64,000 nt of DNA, taken from positions 62,001 to 126,000 of the forward strand of contig MU385789.1 of the NCBI GenBank assembly GCA_022497155.1, in the 5' to 3' direction. A program made the translations under genes and the position numbers. The notes under the pieces are model-generated. The model was not told the origin of the DNA. It worked only from the letters and a program-made list of their open reading frames with translations, and searched no databases. This DNA comes from Whalleya microplaca (taxonomy: Eukaryota > Ascomycota > Sordariomycetes > Xylariales > Xylariaceae). How positions within the stretch are numbered: the first letter of the stretch is position 1; each line of letters opens with the position of its first letter. Shown here in pieces: positions 23,301-37,700 of the stretch.

Positions 23301-24240
23301 ACGAAATACCTCTTTAATTAACAACACTTTTTTTTATTAAAATTTGCGAAGCTAACTTTATTAGTAATTTAATATTTTGCTTAATCGAAAATCGCCGTAT
23401 ATAATTTGGAGTTTTTATTTAAAAATATAATATTTATAATAAAGTTTTTTACCGGCTTTATAAAAATTAATTTGTTAGTTTTAAAAATAAACGTTATAAT
23501 AAAATATAGCTATTTTATAGATATTAATTAATAAAAAGCTAGTTCGGAAGTTTATATAGGAATTATATAATTAGTATTTAAATAAATAAATGTTTATTCC
23601 GGAATAAAAAATATATATATTTACGGGCTTATCGATCGAGAAATCTTTTTTTTAATAGCGATATTAATTACGATAATTTTAATTTAATAGATCGTTTTAA
23701 AAGTAATATATATCTAGGTTAAATTACTAAGGAAATTTATCTTTTTTTACCGAAATTATAAGCAACTTTATTTATAGCTCGTAATAGGTTTTTTTATTTA
23801 ATTAATAAATTATATATTAAAATTTGTAATTATATTTTTTAATTTAAGCTCTTTTTCTTATATTATTTTTTTATATTTATTGTAACTTTATAAAACCTTA
23901 TTTTTATAAAATATTAATTTATATAAAACGTAAAAAAAAAAAATTAATTTATTAATACTATTTTTTTAATATTTAATTATAAGTCTTTTATTCTGTTAAT
24001 AATATTCTAAATAATTTAATTTTAATTATCCTTTCGGGTATTTTATTTTTTATAATCCTTTAATTTTTATTAGGCTCGACTTTTTTAATCTAGCTATAAG
24101 TTACCGGGCCTTTTTATATATTTTTATTTTAATATAACGTATTATTATCTACCGGTTTAAAGCTTTTTTAATTATTCCTTATTTTACTATAGCTATTTAA
24201 TTAATAGTTATTATAAGGTTTGCTAAATTTTTAGTACCCT
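20320..24240 (-). pseudogene. X copy A, 3' accessory region, unidentified
   Basis: About 3.9 kb between the end of pol and the 3' LTR, on the minus strand, aligned to 34750-38640 in B and to 53189-56200 in C (which lacks about 0.93 kb). Reading is clearest in B and C. I recognise no domain. Stops are RIP-type. See the B entry for details. Confidence 0.5.
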
Positions 24241-24249
24241 TTTATATCT

Positions 24250-27200
24250 CGAATAAATCCTTTTAGTCAATTAGAAAAAAATACTCCTTATAATATTACC
24301 CCGTTCAATTTTTTAAAAAAAACCTATTTTATTTTTATTTTTTTATAATTCGATAAGGCTTAGTCTATTTATATTTTAGTTTTTTATTTTTAGATATATC
24401 AATATCCCGTATTATATTATAAAGTAAAATTAGGCTATTTTATTTTAATAATTCTAACCGTTTTTTTAATAAATATCGTTAATTATTTCGTTCCGCCGCT
24501 TTTTTTTATTTTTTTATTAAAATTTGTATTATTTTCGCGACATTTTTATTTTATTATTTAAATATTCTTACTTTTTTAGTAATAAAATCTTCCCTATTAT
24601 AGATATTTGACTAATTAAGGACCTGTTAAAATAGTAAGACTATTTCGATCGGTATAATAAATCTTTTACTATAGACCAGTTTATACGGTATAAACTTATA
24701 TTTTTATATAAATGTTTAATTAGCCTAAAATATAGCTTTAAATTTTTTAACCTATAATTTATTAGTTCTTCCCGTTATATATATAAGAAATCTTATAATC
24801 AGTCGATAGCTTACTTTTATTTATCCTTATATTTAAAAATAATATATAAATCCGACTTATATTTTAATATCTAGCTATATAATATCTTTAGCTATTTCTA
24901 TTTTATTTTTTAAGTCTTTATTATATTTAATTATTATAAAAATACTATAGTTAGTATAAATATAGTCTTAAAAAAACTTTTATACCTTAATTATTATAGT
25001 ATTTTTTAATGTCTTAGCTTTAGGCTACTTTAATAACTTATCTCTTATTTTAATAATAGCCGAATATTTATTATTGTTTAAGAAAAACTAAACATTAATA
25101 ATTTAAATAGTTAGTAATTATTTTAATATTAAAAAAAGGCTTTAATTTTTAAATTGTCTATTTATAAAAAGCTGGCATTTTAGGTAATATTTAACGGTAG
25201 TTTAAATCTCCTAATATATTTCTTTTTAATAATAAAATTTAATTATTTTATTATAAGTTAATTCTTGTTTTAATACGTTTTAATTTTTAAGTAGTAGTCC
25301 CTAATAATATACTTTCGTTAATTAATACTATTAACGATACGCTATTAGCTATATTTTTTATAAGGTTTCCGCTATAAAATTCCTTTTTAAATTACGTATT
25401 TAATAGCTTTATTCCGGAAGCTTACTTTTATATAATGTTATTTCGTTATATTAAAACTTTTTAATCGATTAAGTAGCTTTAAGGTATTAAAATATATTAC
25501 GATTTTTTAGGAAGTTTTAAACTAGCTTTTTAGCGGGTATAAAATAACAAGTAATAAAAAAAATTCCGGTATTTTTTATATTAGTTTATTTAATCGAAAT
25601 ATTTTTATTAGAAGGACGTTAAGTTAAATATTAATAAAGTTATTGATTTTTTTCTCCTATTAATTATCTAGTTTATCGGATAGCCCGGATAATTTATATA
25701 ATAAACTATCCGCTATTTAATGTTATTTTTTAAAAACATATTTTATTTCGAAATTAAATATTTTAATAAAAGCTATTTATCGGGTTAATATTACGTTAAG
25801 TAAACTAAAAAATCCATTATTTAATTAAGCGATTAAAACTTTAGTATTAGTTTCGAAAATAAATCTTATACTATAAAAGTAATTTTGCAATTATCGAAAA
25901 AACTTAACTATCTCGAGGCATTTTTATTTTATAATATCGTAATTAAGTTCTGGCCTTTTTTATATACTAGATTTAAACCTTATAAGTCGAATATATCTAT
26001 TAATTTTTTATTTTAATATATACCCTTATTTAATGCTTAATATATTAACTTTAAACTAAATAATATATCCGTTTATATAATTAAACATAATTAAAAAGGA
26101 TATATTAATTAACGCTATTTTAAATTTATTTATAACTTATTATTACTTTATTTCCTATTCCCAATTTACATTTTTCCGAAAAAATTTTATCAGTAATAAA
26201 ATAATTAATATATAATATATAATTTATATATAATAATAAATTATAATTTTTAAAAATGCCTATATTTTAAAAATATTACTATAAAATATTTATTCTGTAA
26301 TTTTAATAACTTTAGCTTAATTAGGAGAACGACTATTAATATTATATAAATAGCCGATAATAATAGTAACGTTTTTATATTAATTACTTTTTTTATACTA
26401 ATTATAACTTCCGCTAATTTAAAATTAAGTAAAATATTATTAATATTTTTTAAATATTTATAAATAAATCGTTTTATTTTTAATATAATTTCTTAATTAT
26501 TATATTTTATTTTTAACTTTTTAATACTAATATTATCAAAAAATAGCTCGCACTTATCGGGTATAAGATTGAATAAAATCCGGGTAATAATATATAAAAA
26601 TTATATTACCGAATTAGTTTTTTTTTATAATAAAATCGTTATCCGGAAAAGCCCGATTGGCGTCGAAAATATAATATAATTTTTATTAAATATAAATAAT
26701 AATATTTGATTATATTTTAAAAAAAAATCCACTATAAAAATTATTACCCGCATAATAAATTTCTTTGCAAATTTGTTATAATTATTCGGAAAAAAAGCGT
26801 CTCGTATTTATATAATATTTAATTTTATAACTAAATTAATTAACCGAAAGCTTTTATTCTTTTTTTTAATTATAAATTAAGCGTTACGATATAAAATATA
26901 GGATTTTTTTAATATTTTATTTTTAAGCTGATTTTATAAAATATTTAAAACTTATATTTTTAATAGCGTTAAGATAAAAATTAATTTAGCTTATTATATA
27001 TTATATAGTATTATTTTAATTTTATACGGAAAAAATATTTCTTTTTTAATTCGGCCGATTTTTATAAAATCCCAGGCTAATGTTATTTTTTATCGATAAA
27101 AAATTTCGATTAATATTACTTTTTTTTAATTTATAAGTTTTATATTTAATAATTTTATTTTAATAACGTTTAAGCGTTTTTTCGTTAATTTAATATTTTG

Positions 27201-27390
27201 CGACGCGAAAGCGAAACGCGAAATAATATTTTTATATTTTTTATTTATTTTAAATATATTTAAAGGTTCGAAATTCGGTTTTATACTTTATAATATCGTT
27301 TATTTTTAATTAATCGACCTTAAAGGGACTATATTATTTAATTCGACATTATTAATTGGGTAAATTTTTTATACCTTTAGTTTATATATT
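24250..27390 (-). pseudogene. X copy A, RT, RNase H and integrase
   Basis: Minus-strand pol counterpart of 32050-34700 in B. RT lies about 26850-26300, RNase H about 26000-25750 (the FETN and YKIYF-like blocks near 25860-25900), the integrase zinc finger near 25190 and the end of the integrase core near 24660-24700. All are aligned by sequence to B and C. TAA/TAG codons are dense, and this copy appears more mutated than C. It is cut at 27390 by B. The protease and gag continue at 38899-42836. Confidence 0.75.
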
Positions 27391-27394
27391 ATAT

Positions 27395-27622
27395 TGTTAT
27401 AAGGCTAGTGTGCCGTAATATATATATATCGCTTGTCTTTTTCTTTTACTCTTAGATAAAACATATACAGCTTAAACAGCCTTGTCGCCGACAATAAACA
27501 CATCTCTCCTTTCGATTAATCGCCGTTATAAATAACTCTTTTATTTCGTCGCCTTAATTACTTCCGATTAGCTAAAGCTATAAAGTAGCACCTCCTTTAC
27601 CCTGACACCCTATCCTAAAACA
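27395..27622 (+). repeat. 5' LTR of X copy B (228 bp)
   Basis: TGTTATAAGGCTAGTGTGCC to CACCCTATCCTAAAACA. It is fairly well preserved. It is followed by TTTAGCTCCCCCGGACAGGC, the leader shared with E. Confidence 0.9.
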
Positions 27623-27690
27623 TTTAGCTCCCCCGGACAGGCTTTAATTTTTTCGCCTTTTTAATTAATCGAGAAAAATAGTCCAAATAG
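27623..27690 (+). other. X leader / presumed primer-binding region
   Basis: This is the X version of the leader seen in E1 and E2, with the best-preserved start. It runs to GAGAAAAATAGTCC, after which X and E sequences part. No clear tRNA complement was recognised. Confidence 0.65.
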
Positions 27691-28389
27691 AGGTAGCAAT
27701 AAAATAAAACCAAAAAAAAAGGACTTTAATAAAACCCCCAAAACTACTAAACTAACCGAACTTATAAAAAAAAAGCACTAACTAAAAAAAAGAACTAACA
27801 GTAAACGATTATTTAAAATAAAAAAATAATGCCAAAAATAAACAGATTAATAGAAAGACTTATAAAAAACCTATAACATATATTAACAAGCTAGTAATAC
27901 AAAAATATAGAAATATAAAAAATATAAAGTATAAAAAACACGAAAATATAGTAACATAAAAATACAGAAAAGTATAAGTTTTAATAAAGTAAATTAAATA
28001 CGAAAAGATTAGCAGCACAAAAAATTAGGAAAGATTAGAAAATTATAAAATATACAGTAAATAATGTACGAAAATATATTACAATTTAAACCTATAAAAT
28101 AAACTAAAGTAAAATTTAAGTAACGAAAATAATATCCGAACTTCTGACTAGCCTATAGGTAGTCTTATTACGCGATTAATTAATTAATATAATATAATAG
28201 TTAAATTAGTAATTTATTATTAAAATCCTTTTTAAAAGTCTCCTAATTTTTAAGGCTATTATTGGCGTCCTAAGAGATAATTATAATTTTATATCTAGAG
28301 TATTATAGGATTATAACCTAGCATAATTAAAAAAAATAAATTATATTCCTTTAAAATTAAGCATAACTAAAAAATTAAAACAATTAAAC

Positions 28390-29340
28390 GATAAGATATT
28401 TTAAACTATACCAGATATAGCTAAAAAGAAATCCTTCCGACTAACCGACAATTAAGGGACTATTAACTTTATTACTAATTAAAAGCACTAGTAAAATAAA
28501 AGAGACTCGGTATTATATAGTTAGAATACTTAATTAGAAATAATTAGTTAAGAGACTTTATTTTTTAATATAACAAAAGACGTATAAGTTAATAAAAAGC
28601 CTATAGATTAAAATATAGCTTCCGATTAAAAGCAATTTATTATAACCGAAAAAACCAGGTTTATAGTAACGGCTGCGTTACTAAACCCTTAAAACTACTT
28701 ATAGTTTTTATTCGATAAAAATAATATTATAAATTAAATCGAAAATGTAATATATATATTTAATAAATACAGCTTAAAAAATAATATTAAAATTAGGGAA
28801 ATGTTATATTAAATAGATAATCAAACTAATAAATAACAGATCGAAACTTTACTAAAAGGTATTATTATTTGGAAAAAAGCAAAGGCAGTTTTAAAGCGAT
28901 ATTTTAAAATTAGTGACTTAAAATAAATAAAAACCTTTATAAAACAGTTAAAAAACCTGGAAGGAGGTAATAGACTATTTGAACCGACAGAAATTTATTA
29001 TTATATTTTAGATTATTCGGTTCGGGTAAAGAACGTCCGGAAATAAGGAAAAATTAAAAAATAAAACGCTATTTTTATTAGTAGTTTATAATAAAAAATC
29101 GATCAAAAGGTTATTAAATAAATTATGTAGTTTTATTCGAAATTATATAATAAATTTTTTAAACTAGATTATAAAAAAGCCTAAAACGTTATATATATAT
29201 AAGCGGATACTATAGTCGGCTTAATAAACTATAATAGCTATAATATCCGATAGGTTTCGCCCGATTAATAGCATAAAAATAAATCAGTTAATCGTTAACG
29301 TTCGGTTCGGTTCCGTTTATTATTAATAAGCTTAAAATAG
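28390..29340 (+). pseudogene. X copy B gag
   Basis: A plus-strand frame (for example at 29011, reading DYSVRVKNVRK) can be followed with RIP stops through a helix-rich region containing FYSKLYNKFFKLDYKKA, typical in character of a Gypsy capsid. It lies between leader and protease and is conserved in copies A (about 42050-41100) and D (1-960). A basic C-terminal segment with SPD and KNKSVN follows; a canonical CCHC knuckle is not visible. The start is not determinable. Identification rests mainly on position and on conservation. Confidence 0.6.
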
Positions 29341-30699
29341 CCTAAAATTATCCTAAAAAAAAAGACTTTATCTTTTTAGCTAGACGAAATAAAAAATTTA
29401 ATTAAATTTATAAAATAAATGTCTATTATATAGCTTAAAACTAACGAAAATTTTACTATATTTATAAAGGAATTTCGATTAATATTACTGAAATTAAAAT
29501 ATTACGCTTTATAAAAAGAAACTTCTGCTTAGCAAAATGCTTAAAAACGTAAAGCAGGAAATATATTTTTTAATATTTATCGCGCCGGGCTTTTAAATAA
29601 AAGAGAAAGATATAAAAAATATAACAGCCGATAAAATTAAAACAGTCGATATATGTTATAATCGATATTATTTTAAAGGTATAATCGAAATACTTATTTT
29701 TTTTGCAGAAAATTAAGCTATTTTTCTATTACTTATTTCCTAATAGCGTTATTAAGCCGTAACGATATAATACGATATAATAATTAATTTAGGGGATATT
29801 TTATCGGAGGTTTTTAAACTACTCCCGAGATTAGGAATATTTCATTTTTTAGGTATATAATTACCGAAAGTAAAACAAATAAAAAAAGTATTATTTAAGC
29901 TTATTTATAATTTTTATATAAAATAGGGGTATGCGGTATTTAAATTCGGAAATTGGCTTATTATTACCTCTATAAATATAGCAAAATCGAAAAAGATATA
30001 AAATTTAAATAAAATTATAATTTTATTCGATTAATAGCTAATTTATAAAATCGTAACCCGGAAACGATATTAGCTATAGATTTAAAGGTTAATAATATTG
30101 GGATAAAAGGCCTAAAAAATAACATTTTTTATAAACCTATAAACCTATAAAATTACCTTTAGAAAAAACTAATTATTAATAGAAGCGAGAATTCTATATA
30201 TAAAATAATAATTAAGCCGTTTTAATATAAAAATAAAAATAAAATTAACATTTTAATATTAAAAAGGCATAAAAATATAAACGGCAATATATCTATAAAA
30301 AAGACAATTAATAAAATATTACTAAAGCTAAACTTTCTACCTTTAACAGTCTTAAAGACGCCGAAATAAACCTAAACTAATAAGCCAGAAAGTATTATAC
30401 CTAATTAATTAGCCTTAATTTTAACTTTAAAATATTAAAAAAAGAAATCTCTAAAAATACGGTAAAAAAATTTAAAATCTTATAAAATAATCTAATCAAA
30501 TATTATACGGGATTTAATAAAGTATTACTTTAATATCTATTCGATAAAGCGGGTAAAATAAATCGAAAGCTTTATAAAACGATTTATATTTTTTTAGCCG
30601 AAATAATTAATTAATAGTAATAAAAATAGCAATTTTAGTTTAATTTTATACCAAACGTATTATAGCTAATCTTTATATCTAATAAATCCTAAAATAGCC

Positions 30700-31300
30700 T
30701 TATAAATATATCGATTAATAATATATCTATAATACCCGGTAACGCTACCCAAATTATTATAGTATTTTTGCCGGTATTTATCCGGAATATTAGAATATAC
30801 ATCTAACTATTACCCTAATTAATTATAAGGATTAGCTTTAAAAAATATAGGAATTTAATTACTATAGTTATTAATATAGGTATTTAGTCAAATATTATTA
30901 CGTAATTATACGTTTTTAAATATTAGATATTTATATAAAAAACTAAGATTATATAGTCCGGCTTTAATATATTAATAGATAATAAAACTAGAAGTTTTAG
31001 TTTAATCGAAAAACCTATATAATTAGTAAGCTATAGCCTGCCGCTACCGATCTATATAATTAAAAATTTTAAAGCCGTATTCCCGTTACTTTTCGGCCTT
31101 AACTTTATCTTTTAATTACATATAATAATTTACCCTAAAAAAAACTTATTAATAGTTTCGATATTTTTCGGAAGTATTAAAATTATAATACCCTTAATAT
31201 ATAATAAGCTAGCTAAGCGAACTTTAGCCGACGTCGTTAATCTTTCGAAAAACTAATAACCGCCGACACTAAAAGCCAGGTTAATAGTAAATAAAGGCCT
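30700..31300 (+). pseudogene. X copy B protease region
   Basis: Near 31050-31110 the frame reads IIKNFKAVFPLLFGLNFIF, the equivalent of the VLLGxxF block near the end of retropepsins. Upstream, near 30980-31010, is a segment ending RSFSLIEKPI that may follow the catalytic DTGS. The catalytic Asp itself cannot be identified in this RIP-altered copy. The same segment in copy C is an open frame (62017-62226). The region upstream (about 30740-30830, reading IIPGNATQIIIVFLPVFIRN) is conserved among copies but unassigned. Confidence 0.5.
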
Positions 31301-32049
31301 TAAAATGTTACAATAATAATAAACCTAACGAAATTTAAAAATGTAATCCAGAATAACTTAAGTTTAAAATAAGTTAATAAACAGATAGAAATTACTATTA
31401 ATAAAATATTCTAAAATGGCAATTAAGTATAAGCTTCGCTATTTAATAATTATTTACTAGGCTTATTACGGGAAACCATTAGAAAGGAATCTAAATAAGT
31501 AATACGGCGTATAATATTATATCGTAAAAAGATATTACGGAAAAACGAAATTAAGCTATATATAATATATAAACTAAAAATATAAAAAGTTTACTTAATC
31601 GATAATGCCGAATTAAATAATATAGTCCCTTTAAAGTCGATTAATTAAAAGTAAGTAATATTATAAAATATAAAGCTAAATTTCGAACCTTAAAATATAT
31701 TTAAAATAAATAAAAAATATAAAAGTATTATTCCGCGTTTCGCTTCCGCGTTACGAAATATTAAATTAACGAAAAAACGCCTAAACGTTATTAAAATAAA
31801 ACTGCTAAATATAAAACTTATAAATTAAAAAAAAGTAATACTAATTAAGATTTTTTATTAATAAAAAATAACATTAGCTTAAGACTTTATAAAAATCAGC
31901 CGAATTAGGGAAAAAGTATCTCTTCCGTATAAAATTAAAATAATATTATATAATATATAATAAGCTAAATTAATTTCTATTCTAGCGTTACTAAAAATAC
32001 AGGTTTTAAATATCCTATAAAGTCGGCTTAAAAATAAGATATTAAAAAA

Positions 32050-34700
32050 ATCCCATACCCTATACCGCAACGCCTAATTTATAGTTAAAAAAAAAAATAA
32101 AAGCCTTCGGTTAATTAATTCGGCAACAAAACTAAATATTATATAAATATAAAATGCCTTTTTCCCGAATAATTGTAATAAATTTATGGAAGAATTTGCT
32201 ATATAAGCAATAATTTTTATAATAGATTTTTTTTAAAATATAATTAAATATTATTATCTATATTTAATAAAAATTATACTATATTTTCGATACCGATCGA
32301 GCTTTTTCGGATGACGACTTTACTATAAAAAAAAACCAATTCGGTAGTATAGTTTCTACATATTATTACCCGGATTTTATTCGACTTTATACCCGATAAA
32401 TGCGAGCTATTTTTTAATAATATTAGTATTAAAAGGCTAAAAACGAGATACGATAGTTAAAAAATTATACCAAAAATAAAACGATTTATTTATAAATATT
32501 TAAAAAATATTAATAATATCTTACTTAATTTTAAACTAGCGGGAGCTATAATTAATATAGAAAAAAGCGATTAATATAAAAACGCTGCCGTTATTATCGG
32601 CTATTTATATAATATTAATAGTTATTCCCTTAATTAAGCTAAAATTATTAAAATTACAAAATAATTACCTTATAATAATGTTTTTAAAATATAGGCATTC
32701 TTAAAAATCACAGTCTATTATTACATATAGATCGTATATTATATATTAATTACTTTATTACTAATAAAACTTCTCCGGAAAAACGCAAATTAAAAATAAA
32801 AAGTAAAATAATAACAAGCTATAAATAAATTTAAGATAGCGTTAATTAATATACCTTATTTAATTACGCTTAATTATATAAACGGATATATTATTTGGCT
32901 TAAAATTAATACGTTAGGCATAAAATAAAAATATATATTAAAATAGGAAATTAATAGATACGTTCGACTTGCGAGATTTAAATCTGGTATATAAAAAAAG
33001 CTAAAACTTAATTACGATATTATAAAACGAAAATGTCTCGGGGTAATTAAGTCTTTTCGATAATTGCGAAATTATTTTTATAGCACGAGATTTATTTTCG
33101 AAACTAATATTAAAGTTTTAATCGCTTAATTAAATAATAAATTTTCCAGCTTATCTAACGCGGCACTAACCCGATAAATAGCTTTTATTAAAATATTTGA
33201 TTTTAAAATAAAGTATATCTTTAAGAAACGATATTAAGTAGCAGATAGCTTATTATATAAACTATTAAAGCTATCCGATAAATTAGATAATTAATAAAAA
33301 AAAAAGTCGATAATTTTATTAATATCTAACTTAACGTTCTTATAGTAAGAATATTTCGATTAGATAAACTAATATATAAAGTACCGGAATTTTCTCTATT
33401 ATTTATTATTTTATACCCGCTAAAAAGCTAATTTAAGGCTTCCCAAAAAATCGCAATATACCTTAGTACCTTAAAGCTACTTAATCGATTAAAAAGTTCT
33501 AATATAACGAGATAATATTATACGAAAATAAGCTTCCGGAATAAAGCTATTAAATATATAATTTAAGAGGGAATTTTATAACGGAAACCTTATAAAAAAT
33601 ATAGCTAACGGTATATTATTAATAATATTAATTAACGAAAGCGTATTATTAGGAATTATTACTCGAAAATTAAAACATATCGAGAACGAAAATCAATTTA
33701 TAATAAAATAATTAAGTTTTATTACTGGAAAAAAATATACCAGGAAATCGCGACTGCCGTTAAATATTGCCTAAAATGTTAGCCCTTTATAAATAAACAA
33801 TTTAAAAATTAAAAACTTTTTTTAACGCTAAAATAGTTATTAACTATTTAAATTATTAATATTTAGTTTTTCCTAAATAATAATAAATATTCGGCTATTA
33901 TTAAAATAAAAGATAAGCTATTAAAATAGCCTAAAGCTAAGGCACTAAAAAATGCTACAGCAATTAAAATATAAAAGTTCTTTTAGGACTATATTTATAT
34001 TAATTATAATATCTCTATAATAATTAAATATAATAAAAGCTTAAAAAATGAAATAAAAATAGCTAAAAGTATTATAGAATTAGGTATTAAAATATAAGTC
34101 GGACTTATATATTACCCTTAAATATAAAAATAAATAAAAATAAGTTATTAACCGATTATAAAATCCCTTATGCGCATAACGGGAAAAACTCGTAAATTAT
34201 AAGTTAAAAAGTTTAAAGTTATATTTTAAACTAATTAAATATTTATATAAAAATATAAATTTATATTATATAAACTGGTTTATAATAAAAAACCTATTAT
34301 ACCGATCGAAATAGTCTTACTATTTTAGCGGGTCCTTAATTAGTCAGATATCTGTAATAAAAAAAATCTTATTACTAAAAAGGTAAAAATATTTAAATAA
34401 TAAAATAAAAATATCGCGAAAATAGTACGGATCTTAATAAAAAAATAAAAAAAAACGGCGGAATAAAATAATCGATAATACCCTTTAAAAAAACAGTCAA
34501 AACTGTTAAAGTAAGACAGCCTAATTTTACTTTATAATATAACATGGGATATCGATATATTTAAAAATAAAAAGCTAAAATATAAATAAACTAAGCCTTA
34601 TCGAATTATAAAAAAATAAAAATAAAATAAGTTTTTCTTTAAAAAATTAAACGGGATAATACTATAAGAAATATTTTTTTTTAATCGGCTAAAAAAATTT
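32050..34700 (+). pseudogene. X copy B reverse transcriptase, RNase H and integrase
   Basis: RT: TNSVV*FLHIITRILFDFIP near 32340, then FFNNISIK at 32410 for the catalytic xxDD, KIKRFIYKYLKN, and KLAGAIINIEKSD near 32540, all characteristic of a fungal Gypsy RT palm and thumb. RNase H: LNYDIIKRKCLGVIKSFR at about 33008, then FETNIKVLIA near 33100 (family LETDANVLVAQLN), and FDFKIKYIF. Integrase: the CLKC pair of the zinc finger near 33760, then KLVYNKKPIIPIEI near 34272 at the end of the core and NRLKKFIRN at 34683 near the pol terminus. RT and RNase H share one frame; the integrase is in another, so an indel lies between 33300 and 33740. Confidence 0.83.
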
Positions 34701-34749
34701 ATTCGAAATATAAAAAAGTACTAGAAACTTAACAAACCTTATAATAACT

Positions 34750-37700
34750 ATTAGTTAAATAGCTATAATAAAATAAGGGATAATTATAAAAACGTTAAAC
34801 TAATAGATAATAATACGGCATATTAAAATAAAAATATATAAAAAAGCCCGGTAACCTATAGCCAAACTAAAAAAGTCGAGCCTAATAAAAATTAGAAAAT
34901 TATAAGAAATAAAATACCTAAAAAAACGGTTAAAGTTAGACTACCTAAATTATTATTAGCAGAACGAAAAACCTATAATTAAGTATTAAAAAAATAATAC
35001 TAATAAATTAAATCATTTTTTTTTTTTTTACGTTTTATATAAATTAATATTTTATAAAAATAGGGTTTTATAAAGTTATAGCAAATATAAAAAAGTAATA
35101 AAAAAAAAGAAGCTTAAATTAAAAAATATAACTAAAAACTCTAATATATAACTAATTAATCAAATAAAAAAAACTATTATAAGCCATAAATAAAGCCGCT
35201 TATAACCTCGGCAAAAAAGAACAGATTTCCTTAGTAATTTAGCCCAAATATATATTACCTATAAACTAACTTATTAAAACAAAATTATTATAATTAATAT
35301 CGCTATTAAAAAAAGGATTTCTCGATTAACAAACTCGCAAATATGTATATTTCTTATCCCGAAACAAATATTTATCTACTTAAATACCGACTATATAATT
35401 CCTATACAAACTCCCGAATCAGTCTTTTATTAATCGATATCTATAAAATAGCCATATCTTATTATAGCGCCTATCTTTAAAACTAACGAACCGATTCTCG
35501 CAAAACCGGCAAAAAACTTTATTATAAATACTATATTTCTAAATAAAGACTCCAAATTATATACGGCAATTTTCGATTAAGCGAAACATTAAGTTACTAA
35601 TAAAATTAATTTCGTAAATCTCGATAAAAAAAAATGTCGTTAATCGAAAAGGTATTTCGTTACTTTAAAATACTTAATATATTCTAAAATAAACTTTTAT
35701 ATTTAACTTTTACAACAGAATTTCGAGGCTATAAATTCCTAAATATAATACCGACTTTTCTTAAAACTATTAAAAAATCTAATTTCTATTAATTAAATTA
35801 TTTTATATTAATTAATAAAAATTATATACGTTAAATAAAAAAAAACTTACCCGGATAAACTTATTTGTTATATTAGTTTTTAAAAAATAGCGGCTTATAT
35901 TATTCTTCCAGAATAAAAGCAGCTTATTTTTATTAATTTTTAAATTAAAGCAATTAAATTTAATACTAAAATAAGAACCAAAAACGCAATTAACGTTTCT
36001 TACTATCGAATTAAAAGTTCTCGATTATTTAGGAACGGCAGACCTAAAACGCAAAAAAAACTTAACGCTAAAATATAAATCGATAAAAAAAAAGAAACGA
36101 CAAAAGTCCCTAACTATTTATACAGCCGATTTACCTATTTTAAAAAAAAAAGCGATAATAAAATAAAACAGAATAAAAAAATCGAAAAGAAAAATTACGG
36201 AAACTAAAATTATTTTAATAAAATTTTACTCGATTAAATAGTAGGAGCTTAATACCTACTTTATAAGTTTTAAAAAAAGGATTACCGATACGCGTTTTGT
36301 CCTAAATATTTATTAAATTTTAATAAATTATTATAACCTGATAAAAACGTTTAAAATTATTTAGCTCTCGATTAACGCTATTATAATAAAAGATTTAATT
36401 CCTAAATATAAGACCCTTTATAAAAAAAAAAAAATAAACGACTTACGTAAACGCCTAATAAAAAAAGTTCCCTTCTTTCTTTTTTGCCTCTTATATAATA
36501 ATAAGCCTTACGATATAACTATAAATAATTAATTAAGTAAATATTATAAAATAAAAACAAAAAATAAATAGTTAAATTAGTAATTATTAAAAGGGAAAAA
36601 AAGTATAAAATATAAAAATAAAACGAATAAAAAATATAATAAGCAGCTTAAAAAACATACTAAAGCTAAATCGAGTAAGCCGACTTTTAAAATTAGTAAT
36701 AACGACTTAAATACCCTACTATATCTAATATTTAGCCTATTATAAATTTAAATAATTAATTAAAAATAGAAAGGACTTTTTAACTTACCCTTATTTATTA
36801 TAAACTAAAACCTGGCGTAAAAAAGTTTTTTTTATACCAACTTATTAATAACTCTTACCTAACTACCTGTTAATTTTTTACTTTCACTTTTTATTATTTT
36901 TAATTAATCAGTTAAATTTTCCTATAGCTTTATATTAGCCTATCGTAACAACATTATACCTTAAACCTTATTTTTTACATATTAAAATATCGTTATAGCT
37001 ATCGCAGCCCAAAAAATCACCTAAATTACCTAAAAAAAGAAAAAATAAACATAAAAACCGAAACAAAAATAAAAAAATTAATTAAGCGGCCCGTAAAAAC
37101 CTTAAGCCTGCTTTAAAAACTAATATTAAATTTAAAGCTATATCTAAAAATAAAGCTAAAATTAAATTTATAGCTAATTCCGACCTTAAATATAAAGCTA
37201 AAATAACCTTACCTATTAGTTCGCTCCTATAAAAACAGCTTCCCCCTTTAGATTTTAGTGCGTTCGTTATAACAATTAATATTAACTTTTATACTATTAA
37301 TTAATTTCGCGGCCTTTTTATTAAAATATACGGACTTAAACCTTAAATTAAAAATAAGTTATAGCACTTAAAATAAAAAATTAAGCAAATCGTCAATTCC
37401 TTAAAAATAGATTTTTTATTAATTAAAAACGATAAAGTACCTAAAATTACTTTTAATTAAAACGCCCCTCCTAATTATAATAAAAATAAATAAAAAATAA
37501 ATAAAGCACTAAATTTATATAATATTCTTTTTATTTACTATAAGCGTTAATATTACGATATTACTTTTATAGCTGCTATAATTTAAATAAATATTGCCAC
37601 TTTTAAAAAAAAACTTATTAAAACGGAGGTTTACCTTAGGACTATTATAAAACTTAATTAAAGGGTTACCTAAATTAACAACTAGTTTCTTTTTCGGATT

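Noticed and set aside
27623..27645. tRNA primer-binding site directly after the X LTR
   Set aside because: The sequence TTTAGCTCCCCCGGACAGGC does not start with the TGG complement of a tRNA CCA end, and I could not assign a tRNA.
29225..29290. CCHC zinc knuckle in X gag
   Set aside because: The reading NYNS.NI..VSPD looked like CxxC at first, but copies A, B and D keep AGC (Ser) and the spacing does not fit, so I do not claim it.
30740..30830. dUTPase-like or other extra domain before X protease (IIPGNATQ...)
   Set aside because: Only a short suggestive phrase is present; no set of family motifs could be found.
31879..32070. 63-codon minus-strand frame
   Set aside because: It is antisense to X copy B pol just upstream of RT.
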